A stretch of 64,000 bases of DNA, taken from assembly GCF_022827545.1 (NCBI RefSeq), contig NZ_CP094669.1, forward strand, positions 2,322,001 to 2,386,000. Direction: 5' to 3'. The notes under the pieces were generated by a model. The model was given only the letters and a program-made list of their open reading frames with translations. It had not been told where the DNA came from and did not search any database. This DNA is from Hymenobacter tibetensis. Lineage in GTDB: Bacteria > Bacteroidota > Bacteroidia > Cytophagales > Hymenobacteraceae. The translations under genes and the position numbers were made by a program. The first letter of the stretch is position 1. Each line of letters begins with the position of its first letter. Positions 17,123 to 25,910 of this stretch are shown one piece after another.

Positions 17123-20100
17123 ATGAAAACACTTTTCCTCCCACTTAGCCGATATCAGTTCTGGCTGAAATTCCCTGGCAAAACGTTGCTGCCAACGGCC
17201 TTGTTGCTTGGTATAGTGGCCAGTGCTGAGGCGCAAACGTCTAATTCGTTTCCGCGCAACGTAACCTTCAAAGGAGCCACGGAATCCAACTTTACTATCA
17301 GCGGCTCAGCACGCCTCACTGGTACCGGAGCACCTGGTGATGATGCAGTAGGCCAAGGATACCTCCGCCTGACGAGCGCCGAAGGGAATAAAGCTGGTTC
17401 TATTATCGACAACGTAGGGTTTGATGCGCCAGAAGGCTTTACTATCTCGTTTGAGTTCTTTGCCTACGGAGGCAATGGAGCCGACGGTTTCAGTGTTTTT
17501 CTGGTAGATGAAGCTGGCCAACCTGCTACTGGCTTCCGGATTGGTGCCTCGGGCGGTTCATTGGGTTATGCCCAAAAAACTGACGCTCCCGCATCCGACG
17601 GTGTCTCGCGCGGTTATATAGGTATCGGTATTGACGAATTCGGCAATTTTTCTAACCCCACCGAGGGTCGTGTTGGAGGCACCGGGTTTGTTCCGGATGC
17701 GGTTTCTATCCGGGGTGCCGGCGACGGCCGGGCAACAACTGATTATCCGTACCTAGCAGGCACTCGCCTAGGCGAACTAGGCTTTAGCTTGGACGTTCCT
17801 TCTGCCCGTGCTCAGCCGGGTTCTGCTGATTATAGAAGGGCCTTTATTGATGTAATTCCCACCGGAACAGGCACTAGCAGAACGTACGACATCACGGTTC
17901 GGATTCAGCATGGCACGGCTGTTACCACCGCCGTAAGGCAGTTTCGGGTATCCACGCCGCCTAGTCGGCTCCGTTTAGGGTTCTCGGGCTCCACCGGTGG
18001 CTCTACCAACGTACACGAGATTCGTAACCTCAATATCGTGCAGGCCCCTTTCGCTGTCGACGATGTAGCCAGCACCATTTTCAACACCCCGGTTTCGCTG
18101 AACGTTACCAGCAACGACGTGGCTCCAGGAGCATCTATCAACCGGGCAACCGTGGATTTGGACATTGATGTACCTGGCATTCAGGATACCCGGACCATCG
18201 CCAACAAAGGCACGTTCACCGTTTCGGAGACAGGGGCTGTCACCTTTTCGCCAGTAAGCACTTTCGCGGGCACTGTTACGCTGCCTTATAATGTGCAGGA
18301 CATTCTGAGCCAGCTCTCTAGCCCTGCCAACATTACCATCATTGTAGAAGGTGCTGACGTAGCCACCAGTGCGAGTGGCCCGAGCTATGCCACTGCTAGC
18401 TCCAACGTAACCTACACCATGACCACCTCCAACCTTGGCACGCAACCGGCAACCGATGTGGTTCCCAAGTTGCGCCTTTCGCCAAGTGTCTCTTCGGTAG
18501 GCATGACACTCCCAGCTGGTGCCAGCTACAATGACGCGACCGGCGAAGTTACGTTTGCTACAATTGCTGACCTTGCCGTTGGAGCACCAGCCGTAATAAA
18601 CACGGTTAGCTTCACTGTTCCGGCCAACGGCACGCTCATCGGCACTGCCAGTTCCATTTCCAGCATTCCTGATCCGGTAGGCGACAATAACACGGCTACT
18701 ATCACCACCACTATCGGTGGGTCAGTGAACGTCATTACGGCTTGTGCCACTCCTGGCAAAGACGGTCCGGCTACGTTGTCCGGCAATTCTCCGATTCCGA
18801 ACACCTATTTCCCAGGTACCGGAACTGCCACCTCCAATGGGGTTAGCTTAATCACAGTGGGAATCGCGCAAGCGGGCACGAGGCCCATTGAGGCCGGTGA
18901 CTTGGTGCTGGTCATGCAGATGCAAGGGTTGGATATCAACACCACCAACACCTCGGCTTATGGTACGCCTAGCAGCAATGGTATAGCAGGTCAATACGAG
19001 TATGCCGTTGCTGCTAATTCGGTAGCCCTTACGGGCGGTATTCTCACGTTGGCAAGTCCTTTGGCTAACACCTACGAGAATCAGGATACGCCTAATGGCA
19101 CCACTGGTATCCGGCATTTCCAAGTAATTCGAGTGCCCCAGTATTCGGCCTTGACTCTTACCGGTACGGTAACGGGTGCCGCTTGGAACGGCCAAACCGG
19201 TGGCGTGTTAGTCTTGGATGTGGCGGGTCGGACCACTATGAGTGGAACCGGTGCTGGACTTGATATGACTGCTAAAGGTTTCCGTGGTGGCGGTGGTGCA
19301 CAATATACCTCCTCTGCTTATAGCAATGCAGACTACCGTAATAGTGCCGGTTTGTTGACTCTAGGCGCTCATGGTAGCAAGGGAGAAGGCACAGCAGGCA
19401 CACCTCGGTTTGTTTACACTGGCGGCAATGCAGTGGTGAACACCAATCTTTTAGTGGAAGGCTATTCCAATGGTAGCGTTGGCCGGGGAGCTGCTGGAAA
19501 TGCCGGTGGTGGCGCTACTGACTTCGCTCCTGTTAACAACAGCGGTAACGCAGGGGGCGCAGGCGGTGGCAATGGTGGCGTAGGCGGCACTGGTGGTTTC
19601 GGTTACGGTTCGGGCCCTGATGGCAACGGAATACACGCCATCGGTGGAGCTGCTAAACTTGGTGATATTTCGAAATTGGTGCTCGGCGGCGGTGGCGGCG
19701 CGGGTTCTACCAACCGCAACAATGCACACCTAAGCAGTGGCGGCACAGGTGGTGGGGTTGTTATTCTGCGCACTGGCTCGGTTTCAGGTACTGGTACTAT
19801 TCAAGCAAACGGTGCTACTGCACCAGATGCTCGCGCCGATGAAGGCGGTGGTGGCGGTGGTGCTGGTGGCTCTGTACTACTGCTTGCTAGCCCACCCACC
19901 GGAATTGCTGGTGGTACCGGCTTAAGCAACCTAACTGTCAGCGTAAACGGCGGCAACGGTAGTGAGGGTGACAACGACAACGGCGGTTCATACGGACCAG
20001 GTGGCGGCGGTGGAGGCGGCGTTTTGTACGCCAACGGAGGTCTTGCTACTTCCTCTGTACGTGGGGGCTCAGCAGGACGCGCAGTCGCTACCAACCCTAA

Positions 20101-21295
20101 CAGCACGTATGGAGCTGCTGCAGGCAGCAATGGCACTGCGACAACCAATGCCGATGCCACTACCAACGACGGCGCAATATCTGGAGCTGGTGCCTGCTTG
20201 CCAGTACTGACGGCTTCGCTGGAAGCAATAACGCCACAGGTGCGTCGCACCGGCGACCCAGGCCAGCCTGTGCAGCCAGCGTCCTACAAACTCACTATTG
20301 TTAACACAGGCGGTATTGCAAAAGACGTGCGCGCTATTGTTGCACTAGCTACCAATGGAGTTGCCAACAACGACGGGCCATTCCGCTATCAGTCATCCGG
20401 AACCACCGTTCTACAGCGGTTAGCTAACGGCGTGCTAAGCACCTTGGCGGCCGTAACCAACTACGTAGCTCCCACGAACAACAGCATCACTCCAACCTTC
20501 AGTGGCCTAACCATACCGGCTGGCGCTACCATGGTTATCAACTTTGTAAGCAACGTTGCGGGTACGGCGTTGGACAATGTTGCCTACCAGACAACGGCCT
20601 CTATCAGCTACAGCGACCCAACTCGCTCGTCTACCTCACGCACAATCAGTCCAACTGGTTTCTATGAGGCTGGTGGTGAGGTTCCAGGCTCCAATTACTC
20701 TGGTGCTTCCAGCACAGCGGAAGACGTTACGGTTCTACGTCCGCTACCAGTGGAGCTGAAGCGCTTCGAAGCCGCCGCCGCCGGGTTGAACGCAGATCTA
20801 ACGTGGGTCACCGCGACCGAACTGCAAAACGACCACTTCGCCATCGAGCGTAGCCTGGATGGGCACACCTTCGACCAAATCGGCGTCGTGAAAGGGCAGG
20901 GCACGAGCTCGAAAGAGACGGCCTACCGCCACACCGATGTCGGCGCCGGCCGCTTGTCGCTCAAGCCGATTTACTACCGCTTGCGGCAGGTGGACCGCGA
21001 CGGCAGCAGCAGCTACTCACCGATACGCGTGGTTCGGTTCGAGCGTGGCACGAAGCTGGCCATTGCCTTGTATCCGAATCCGCACCAGGGCACTGCCACC
21101 CTCGATTTGTCGGCCTTGCCTGCCACCGCCTCGCGCATTGAAGTGCTAGACTTGTCGGGTCGGGTGCTTCGCCGGGTCGAACTGCTCGGTGGCCTCAAGC
21201 ACGCCCTAGACTTAAATGCCCTTCCATTAGGTTCTTACTTAGTACGTGTACGCAACGCGGAAACAGTGCTCACCTTGCCTATGATTCGCAACTAG
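17123..21295 (+). CDS. Large lectin-like secreted protein with T9SS type A tail
   Basis: A 1390-residue protein. Signal peptide at about 1-38 ending near AEAQ. Residues about 45-310 resemble an L-type (legume) lectin domain (DGFSVFLVDEAG, GYIGIGIDEFGNF, LRLGFSGSTGG). An Ig-like/cadherin-type part (DVASTIFNTPVSLNVTSND) and a CARDB/DUF11-like part (SNVTYTMTTSNLGTQPATDV) follow, then a region with Gly-rich stretches at about 720-1000. The end has the usual PVELKRFEA and SLDGHTFDQIG domain and a T9SS type A sorting domain (LYPNPHQGTATLDLS). Probably a cell-surface adhesin or glycan binder. Confidence 0.88.
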   Translation: MKTLFLPLSRYQFWLKFPGKTLLPTALLLGIVASAEAQTSNSFPRNVTFKGATESNFTISGSARLTGTGAPGDDAVGQGYLRLTSAEGNKAGSIIDNVGFDAPEGFTISFEFFAYGGNGADGFSVFLVDEAGQPATGFRIGASGGSLGYAQKTDAPASDGVSRGYIGIGIDEFGNFSNPTEGRVGGTGFVPDAVSIRGAGDGRATTDYPYLAGTRLGELGFSLDVPSARAQPGSADYRRAFIDVIPTGTGTSRTYDITVRIQHGTAVTTAVRQFRVSTPPSRLRLGFSGSTGGSTNVHEIRNLNIVQAPFAVDDVASTIFNTPVSLNVTSNDVAPGASINRATVDLDIDVPGIQDTRTIANKGTFTVSETGAVTFSPVSTFAGTVTLPYNVQDILSQLSSPANITIIVEGADVATSASGPSYATASSNVTYTMTTSNLGTQPATDVVPKLRLSPSVSSVGMTLPAGASYNDATGEVTFATIADLAVGAPAVINTVSFTVPANGTLIGTASSISSIPDPVGDNNTATITTTIGGSVNVITACATPGKDGPATLSGNSPIPNTYFPGTGTATSNGVSLITVGIAQAGTRPIEAGDLVLVMQMQGLDINTTNTSAYGTPSSNGIAGQYEYAVAANSVALTGGILTLASPLANTYENQDTPNGTTGIRHFQVIRVPQYSALTLTGTVTGAAWNGQTGGVLVLDVAGRTTMSGTGAGLDMTAKGFRGGGGAQYTSSAYSNADYRNSAGLLTLGAHGSKGEGTAGTPRFVYTGGNAVVNTNLLVEGYSNGSVGRGAAGNAGGGATDFAPVNNSGNAGGAGGGNGGVGGTGGFGYGSGPDGNGIHAIGGAAKLGDISKLVLGGGGGAGSTNRNNAHLSSGGTGGGVVILRTGSVSGTGTIQANGATAPDARADEGGGGGGAGGSVLLLASPPTGIAGGTGLSNLTVSVNGGNGSEGDNDNGGSYGPGGGGGGGVLYANGGLATSSVRGGSAGRAVATNPNSTYGAAAGSNGTATTNADATTNDGAISGAGACLPVLTASLEAITPQVRRTGDPGQPVQPASYKLTIVNTGGIAKDVRAIVALATNGVANNDGPFRYQSSGTTVLQRLANGVLSTLAAVTNYVAPTNNSITPTFSGLTIPAGATMVINFVSNVAGTALDNVAYQTTASISYSDPTRSSTSRTISPTGFYEAGGEVPGSNYSGASSTAEDVTVLRPLPVELKRFEAAAAGLNADLTWVTATELQNDHFAIERSLDGHTFDQIGVVKGQGTSSKETAYRHTDVGAGRLSLKPIYYRLRQVDRDGSSSYSPIRVVRFERGTKLAIALYPNPHQGTATLDLSALPATASRIEVLDLSGRVLRRVELLGGLKHALDLNALPLGSYLVRVRNAETVLTLPMIRN

Positions 21296-21312
21296 CTCCG
21301 CCAGGATTCCTT

Positions 21313-21356
21313 AACGAAACAGGCCGCCGCAGATTCCTGCGGCGGCCTGTTTCGTT
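21313..21356. terminator. 20-bp perfect stem terminator
   Basis: AACGAAACAGGCCGCCGCAG (21313-21332) pairs perfectly with 21337-21356 across ATTC. Begins 17 bp beyond the lectin-like gene's stop. Confidence 0.85.
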
Positions 21357-21767
21357 TCAAACGATCTGCTGCAAAACGACAAACGACTCAGCATGGTGGC
21401 CATACCAACATTGACTGCCATAGCTTATAAGATGGACGCGGCTGGGGTCTGGCTTCACTCACCATTGAGTTAACCATAGGCCCGTTATGTTCTTATGTTT
21501 TCCGCCTCAGAAACGCATAATTGAGGTTCGGATTTTGGTCTGGATGCAGCGGAATTCAGGCCCGGATAAACAAAGAAAACCCCCTCCATTCACGATAGAG
21601 GGGGATATGATTCCTAGTATTTTGGCTGTGGAAGAAGGACGTGGCTATGCTTCGTCCTTCTTTTTTGTTTGAGCTGTCGCAGAGGACCTTCTGAGTGCAA
21701 AGTAGTAAGCTGTTACCATCTATGTATCGAGGTAGCAGAACGCTCTACCCTTGCCGCCATGAGTGAC
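21357..21767. other. Gene-free stretch with two additional hairpins
   Basis: No gene seen. CCCCCTC/GAGGGGG (about 21580-21605) and GAAGGACG/CGTCCTTC (21634-21660) followed by TTTTTT look like plus-strand terminators, although the preceding gene already has one. They could end a short unannotated transcript (inference). Confidence 0.4.
21634..21667 (+). terminator. Plus-strand terminator-like hairpin
   Basis: GAAGGACG pairs with CGTCCTTC across 11 bases and is followed by TTTTTTTG. No plus-strand gene ends nearby. Confidence 0.55.
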
Positions 21768-22160
21768 TTAGTGCACAATGCGCAGTTCGTACTGAGGAGC
21801 AGCGTCCGGAGAACCGGAAATGCGGAAAGCACCTACGCGGCTGGGGCCGTAGCCAAGGTTGACCTTCACCCATTCGTCGCGGGTAGGTAGTAAGGCAATG
21901 ATTTCGCGGCGCAGAAGTGTTAAGTCATCATGCAGGTTAGTTAACTCGTTCTGCACTTCGTCGGGGTGCTGGTCGAAGCTGCCGGTGGGGGGGCGCTGCT
22001 CGAAGGCATTGGCAGACGCCTTCTCGTCGGCGGCTTTGAGGGGAAGGTTGGAGGCTTCTATCTCTGTCCGTCCCAGCTCTTTTTCGGCCGCGAGGTAGGC
22101 TCCTATTTTTTCTTCAAGCGCTTGTAGATCGGGGCTGAGGTAGTCGAGGTTGCTGGACAT
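21768..22160 (-). CDS. Hypothetical soluble protein with helical start
   Basis: A 130-residue protein from ATG 22160 (MSSNLDYLSPDLQALEEKI). No signal peptide or membrane segment. The first 90 residues are mainly charged helix, possibly a coiled coil (ELTNLHDDLTLLRREIIALL), and the last 30 form a compact beta-type end (VKVNLGYGPSRVGAFRISG). No family recognised. GC content and codon use match the chromosome. Divergent from the methyltransferase gene. Confidence 0.65.
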   Translation of the reverse strand: MSSNLDYLSPDLQALEEKIGAYLAAEKELGRTEIEASNLPLKAADEKASANAFEQRPPTGSFDQHPDEVQNELTNLHDDLTLLRREIIALLPTRDEWVKVNLGYGPSRVGAFRISGSPDAAPQYELRIVH

Positions 22161-22385
22161 AGGAAGCAGAACAAAAGGGTGTAGTCTGAAACCCACAACG
22201 CAACCTAGCCGTGGAAGGATACACTACGGTGCTGCTGGTTTGCTAATAAGGGAAAGAGAAATCGACCTACTCTATCGAGAAGCTGCCCTAAATTCTTTGA
22301 AAGGCAGTGGGCAGCAGCCCAGCGCCACTGATACCGTAACTTGCACCGCCGCCATATGGCCGGTTCTTTCGTTTGTGTTCTGTCT

Positions 22386-23153
22386 ATGTCTGCTCTTCAC
22401 ACCGCCCAATCCGACCCGCTGGGTCATGCCTTACTCGATTATCAGGATGGCCAACTTGATGCCACGCTCACTGTTTTTAGCAACGTAGCGGAGGAAGAGC
22501 CATTGCCGGCTAGCTACTTTTTTCGCAGTCTGTGGGAAATGCCCGAGTTGGAGCGCATGGCCTTAGAAGAATGCCGCGGGCACGTGCTCGACCTGGGCGG
22601 CGGGGCTGGTTGCCACGCCCTAGAGCTTCAAAACCGGGGTTTTCAGGTAAAATCGGTCGACGTATCGGAAGGAGCAGTACGGGTGATGCAGGCGCGCGGC
22701 GTACGGGAAGTAGCCCAGCACAACATCTTCGATATCGCGCCCGAAGCAGGTAAATACGATACGCTGCTTATGCTCATGAACGGATTAGGCCTTGTAGGTA
22801 CCCTTGAAGGCCTCGAACGTTTTCTGCACCATGCCAAAACCCTGTTAGCCCCTGGAGGCCAGATTCTAGGCACTTCCTCTGATATCAGCTACCTCTACGA
22901 AGACGAAGACGGTGCCTTGGTGTTCGACCTGAACGGCCCGTACTATGGTGAGGTGGAATACACCATGCACTACAACGACCAGGCCGGTACCCAATTCCAC
23001 TGGCTGTTTGCCGATGCCAGCATTTTGCAGGATTACGCCGAGCAGGCCGGTTACGAAGTTGAGTTTTTGGACGAAGACGAACAACAGCAGTACTTAGTAC
23101 GGCTTACATTACGGCCAGAGCGCGAAGCCCAAAATCAGAACGCGAAAAATTAA
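22386..23153 (+). CDS. SAM-dependent methyltransferase (class I)
   Basis: A 255-residue protein with a Rossmann-type motif I (VLDLGGGAGCHAL, about residues 63-75), motif II (VKSVDVSEGAVRVM) and post-motifs near KYDTLLMLMNGLGLVGTLEG and LAPGGQILGTSSD. This is the methyltransferase 11/25 type. The substrate cannot be told. Start ATG 22386 is chosen over upstream starts because the conserved part begins soon after. It is followed after 32 bp by the thioesterase gene on the same strand, a probable operon. Confidence 0.85.
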   Translation: MSALHTAQSDPLGHALLDYQDGQLDATLTVFSNVAEEEPLPASYFFRSLWEMPELERMALEECRGHVLDLGGGAGCHALELQNRGFQVKSVDVSEGAVRVMQARGVREVAQHNIFDIAPEAGKYDTLLMLMNGLGLVGTLEGLERFLHHAKTLLAPGGQILGTSSDISYLYEDEDGALVFDLNGPYYGEVEYTMHYNDQAGTQFHWLFADASILQDYAEQAGYEVEFLDEDEQQQYLVRLTLRPEREAQNQNAKN

Positions 23154-23185
23154 GTTACTTGCCCTTCCACTCACCAATTCCTTTT

Positions 23186-23635
23186 ATGGCTTACGAAAAG
23201 ACTTTCACGGTGCGCTGGGCCGACATGGATCCAAACCGACATATGCGCCACTCGGCTTATGCCGATTATGCTGCGCAGGTGCGTCTGGAGTTTCTGGCCG
23301 ATCAAGGTTTTCCGATGCAGGAATTTGCTCGGCTCAACCTGGGCCCTATTCTTTTCCGGGAAGACACCCGGTTTCTCAAAGAAATAGGCCTCAGCGAATC
23401 GATTCGGGTGACAGCGGAGCTAGGTGGTATGAGTGAAGACGGCTCGCGGTGGCGCATTATCCATACTATATACAAAGCTGATGGGCGCGAAGCCGCTGTA
23501 GTAGCCGTAGATGGCGCTTGGCTGGATTTAAGCTTGCGTAAGCTTACGGTGCCTCCCTCCGAGCTGACTGCCGCCTTTTCCGGCATTAACCGCCACACCA
23601 GCTACGCCGATATTGTGCGGGAGCGGAAAGAGTAG
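23186..23635 (+). CDS. Hotdog-fold acyl-CoA thioesterase (4HBT type)
   Basis: A 149-residue protein beginning MAYEKTFTVRWADMDPNRHM. The WADMDPNRHM segment is the 4-hydroxybenzoyl-CoA thioesterase motif with catalytic Asp, and the rest has the length and pattern of a single hotdog domain. It hydrolyses acyl-CoA thioesters; chain specificity is unknown. Start ATG 23186 is chosen over TTG 23159. Likely co-transcribed with the methyltransferase. Confidence 0.87.
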   Translation: MAYEKTFTVRWADMDPNRHMRHSAYADYAAQVRLEFLADQGFPMQEFARLNLGPILFREDTRFLKEIGLSESIRVTAELGGMSEDGSRWRIIHTIYKADGREAAVVAVDGAWLDLSLRKLTVPPSELTAAFSGINRHTSYADIVRERKE

Positions 23636-23676
23636 CAAGGTATCCTCTGCAACATGTTGAACAGAGGATACCTTGC
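23635..23676. terminator. 15-bp stem bidirectional terminator
   Basis: GCAAGGTATCCTCTG (23635-23649) pairs perfectly with 23662-23676; the loop itself contains the palindrome CAACATGTTG. It overlaps the thioesterase stop codon and serves the convergent pair. Confidence 0.75.
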
Positions 23677-23688
23677 TTGGGCAGCTGT

Positions 23689-24231
23689 TTAGTTAACTTT
23701 TACGGCTTTAGTAATGCGTTCCAACTGGCGTTGGTGGTGCAGAATGTGGTCAACCATGAAGTCTAAAGTCTGGTTGATGGTAAGCATACCGGAGCGGGGA
23801 TGCTTGAAAATAGCCCGATTAACAAACTGGCTTGGATACTCATTCAGGATTTGTTCCAGGGAGCGGCGTATGGCCTCCCACTGATGGCGTAGTTCAGAAA
23901 GAGGCGGCACTTGATCGGGGGTAAGCTCTTTGAGCCTAGGCGGCGCTTTGAATTTAAAGCCCGGCACCCGCAGCAATACTCTCAACAGCATCGACTTCAA
24001 CTTATGGCTGAGGCCAGCGGTCTGGAGTTCTTCGGCGTTGCGCAGCTTCTTTTCTATGTACTGGGTGATGCCCGTTTCAGCTACCAGCAAATGGTGCACC
24101 ACCTGCGCCGCCGACCACTGCCCAGGGCCTGGCGTTTGGTATGCTTGAGGGCCAAGGGCTTCAGCAGTCTGGAACAGGCGATTGGTAGCGTGTTCCAGCT
24201 GCTCGAAGCGGAGATGCAAACGATGGTTCAT
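23689..24231 (-). CDS. DinB-family protein
   Basis: A 180-residue protein from ATG 24231 (MNHRLHLRFEQLEHAT). Four-helix DinB_2 layout with the metal-binding His pattern: VVHHLLVAETG around residue 45 and FMVDHILHHQRQLERI near the C-terminus. Members are metal-dependent transferases or hydrolases using thiols such as bacillithiol; the substrate is not known. Convergent with the thioesterase gene. Confidence 0.88.
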   Translation of the reverse strand: MNHRLHLRFEQLEHATNRLFQTAEALGPQAYQTPGPGQWSAAQVVHHLLVAETGITQYIEKKLRNAEELQTAGLSHKLKSMLLRVLLRVPGFKFKAPPRLKELTPDQVPPLSELRHQWEAIRRSLEQILNEYPSQFVNRAIFKHPRSGMLTINQTLDFMVDHILHHQRQLERITKAVKVN

Positions 24232-24365
24232 GGATGTGGGCGGGGAAGTAGCGTAGCTTTGGGCAAAAGGTACGTAAATTCCCTGCTGCCCGCTGAGCTT
24301 GTCTGCTACAAGCGTGGTACTATACAGGCACTGGTCCCGTTTCCATTTCAATTGCATTTCACCCG

Positions 24366-25829
24366 TTGCGCACTCCGGAATTCATACTACGGGCACGTGA
24401 TGCCGAAGCAACAATTGGTAGCCATCGGGCCCCAGCAACTCAGTTGAGCTTGAGTAGGCGGCCTTGGTCAGTGGCGGTGCGAGTAGGAGTGGTAGTGGCA
24501 GTATACAGCAGCTATTTCTTGCTGGGTGGTGGATTGCAAGGCGAGCGTATGCCATACGATGCCGGGCACTACTGGGAATTGGCCATGGGATTCCAGCCGC
24601 GCCACCAGTCGTTTTCGCTGCTCAACTTCCACGATCCTACGCGCGGTTACCTGGCCGCGCTGCTCCAATTTCCAGCTCTGGTGGTGCGCTTCGTTACGCA
24701 GTGCTCGATGCCCACGGCGGCCAAGGTAGTAGGCACTGGGTGGGCCGCGTTGCTTTTTGCTTTCCTGATTCCGGAAGTGTGGCGCAGTTTCAGCGGAAGG
24801 CATGTGAGTGGTGGGCGGTGGCTGCTGCTGGTGCTGCTGGGCTTCAGCTTCTGGCGCGACTACTTCAGTTTTACTACCACCGATATGCCCGCGCTGGCGC
24901 TGCTATTGCTGGCTTTGTGGGCCATCAGTCGGGCTGGTGTGGGCTGGTGGCTGGTAGCTGGCTTGAGCTTGGCCGCGGCGCTGAACAGCCGACCTGTGTA
25001 CTTGGCGGCCGTATGGCCGGTGTTGTTGTTGGCTGGTTGGTACAGTCAGCAGCATAAAGGAGCGGCCTGGGCACGGTGGCTGGCATGGGGCGTGGGCATG
25101 GGAGTAGCCTTGGCCCCGCAGATGGCCATCAACCACCGATATTTCAACAGCAACAGTCCGCTGGTGCTAGCGCAGGTATCCAGCCAGCAAACCACGCCGC
25201 TTTACCTCAAGCAACTCACCTGGGGCACCCGCGTCCTGCGCTATGATACCAACCTGCACCAGCGCCTCATCTACGCCGACTCAGCAGGACTGGCGGTGCT
25301 CCGTCAGCAGGGCACCAGGGAGTATAGCTCGTACAGCCAGTTTCTGCGCATAGTTCTGCAACACCCCCTTGACTATTGCTGGCGCTACATGCGGCACCTC
25401 TTCAATGGCCTAGACGTGTGGCAGCCGGCACCGTATCCGTTGCAGGAGTATGGTGCAGCCCGGTTCTGGGTGCAGTTGCTCAACTACAGTATTCTAGGGT
25501 TGGGGTTGAGCGTGCTAGCACTAGAGCGGCCGGCCCGTTGGCTGAATTGGCCGCGTGCGTGGGCGTTGTTGGCGTTAGGGCTGCCTTGCTTGCTTGCCGT
25601 TCCTACGGCCATTGAAACCCGCTTTTTGCTGCCGTTGCATTTGCTACTACTGGCAACGGCCGCTTTCCAGTTCAGTCCGAGCCGGGTACTGAGGCGTTGG
25701 CGCCAACCAAGCCAACGGCTGGTACTACTGTTAGCAACTGTACTATGGCTGAGCGGTTGTTTCTGGTTGTCCAGCACTACAGCCCGCACCTTGCAACCCG
25801 ACCACGGCAAATCCTTGGTTGATGACTAA
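24366..25829 (+). CDS. GT-C-like membrane glycosyltransferase, first of a tandem pair
   Basis: A protein of up to 487 residues with about ten hydrophobic segments. The first periplasmic loop has the acidic GT-C/GT39-like signature (PYDAGHYWELAMGF), followed by NFHDPTRGYLAALLQFP and WRDYFSFTTTDMPALAL. A C-terminal acidic/basic region follows LFNGLDVWQPAPYP. It probably moves a sugar from a lipid carrier to an outside acceptor. The N-terminus is uncertain: no ATG is in frame early; TTG 24366 is given, but TTG or GTG starts about 26 to 38 codons later are possible. Paralogous to the next gene. Confidence 0.72.
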   Translation: MRTPEFILRARDAEATIGSHRAPATQLSLSRRPWSVAVRVGVVVAVYSSYFLLGGGLQGERMPYDAGHYWELAMGFQPRHQSFSLLNFHDPTRGYLAALLQFPALVVRFVTQCSMPTAAKVVGTGWAALLFAFLIPEVWRSFSGRHVSGGRWLLLVLLGFSFWRDYFSFTTTDMPALALLLLALWAISRAGVGWWLVAGLSLAAALNSRPVYLAAVWPVLLLAGWYSQQHKGAAWARWLAWGVGMGVALAPQMAINHRYFNSNSPLVLAQVSSQQTTPLYLKQLTWGTRVLRYDTNLHQRLIYADSAGLAVLRQQGTREYSSYSQFLRIVLQHPLDYCWRYMRHLFNGLDVWQPAPYPLQEYGAARFWVQLLNYSILGLGLSVLALERPARWLNWPRAWALLALGLPCLLAVPTAIETRFLLPLHLLLLATAAFQFSPSRVLRRWRQPSQRLVLLLATVLWLSGCFWLSSTTARTLQPDHGKSLVDD

Positions 25830-25910
25830 CTCCTGACCTTCTGGCTGCTCGAGCGTGCTACCTTTACTTGGTTACTAAGTCGAGCTGTTTCCACTCAAGC
25901 CGTTTTCTCC

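Noticed and set aside
19801..20250. 149-codon minus-strand Pro/Ala-rich frame
   Set aside because: Mirror of the Gly-rich coding stretch of the large secreted protein.
24464..25057. 197-codon plus-strand frame inside the first GT gene
   Set aside because: Shadow of a high-GC membrane protein gene; the true frame has the membrane helices and motifs.
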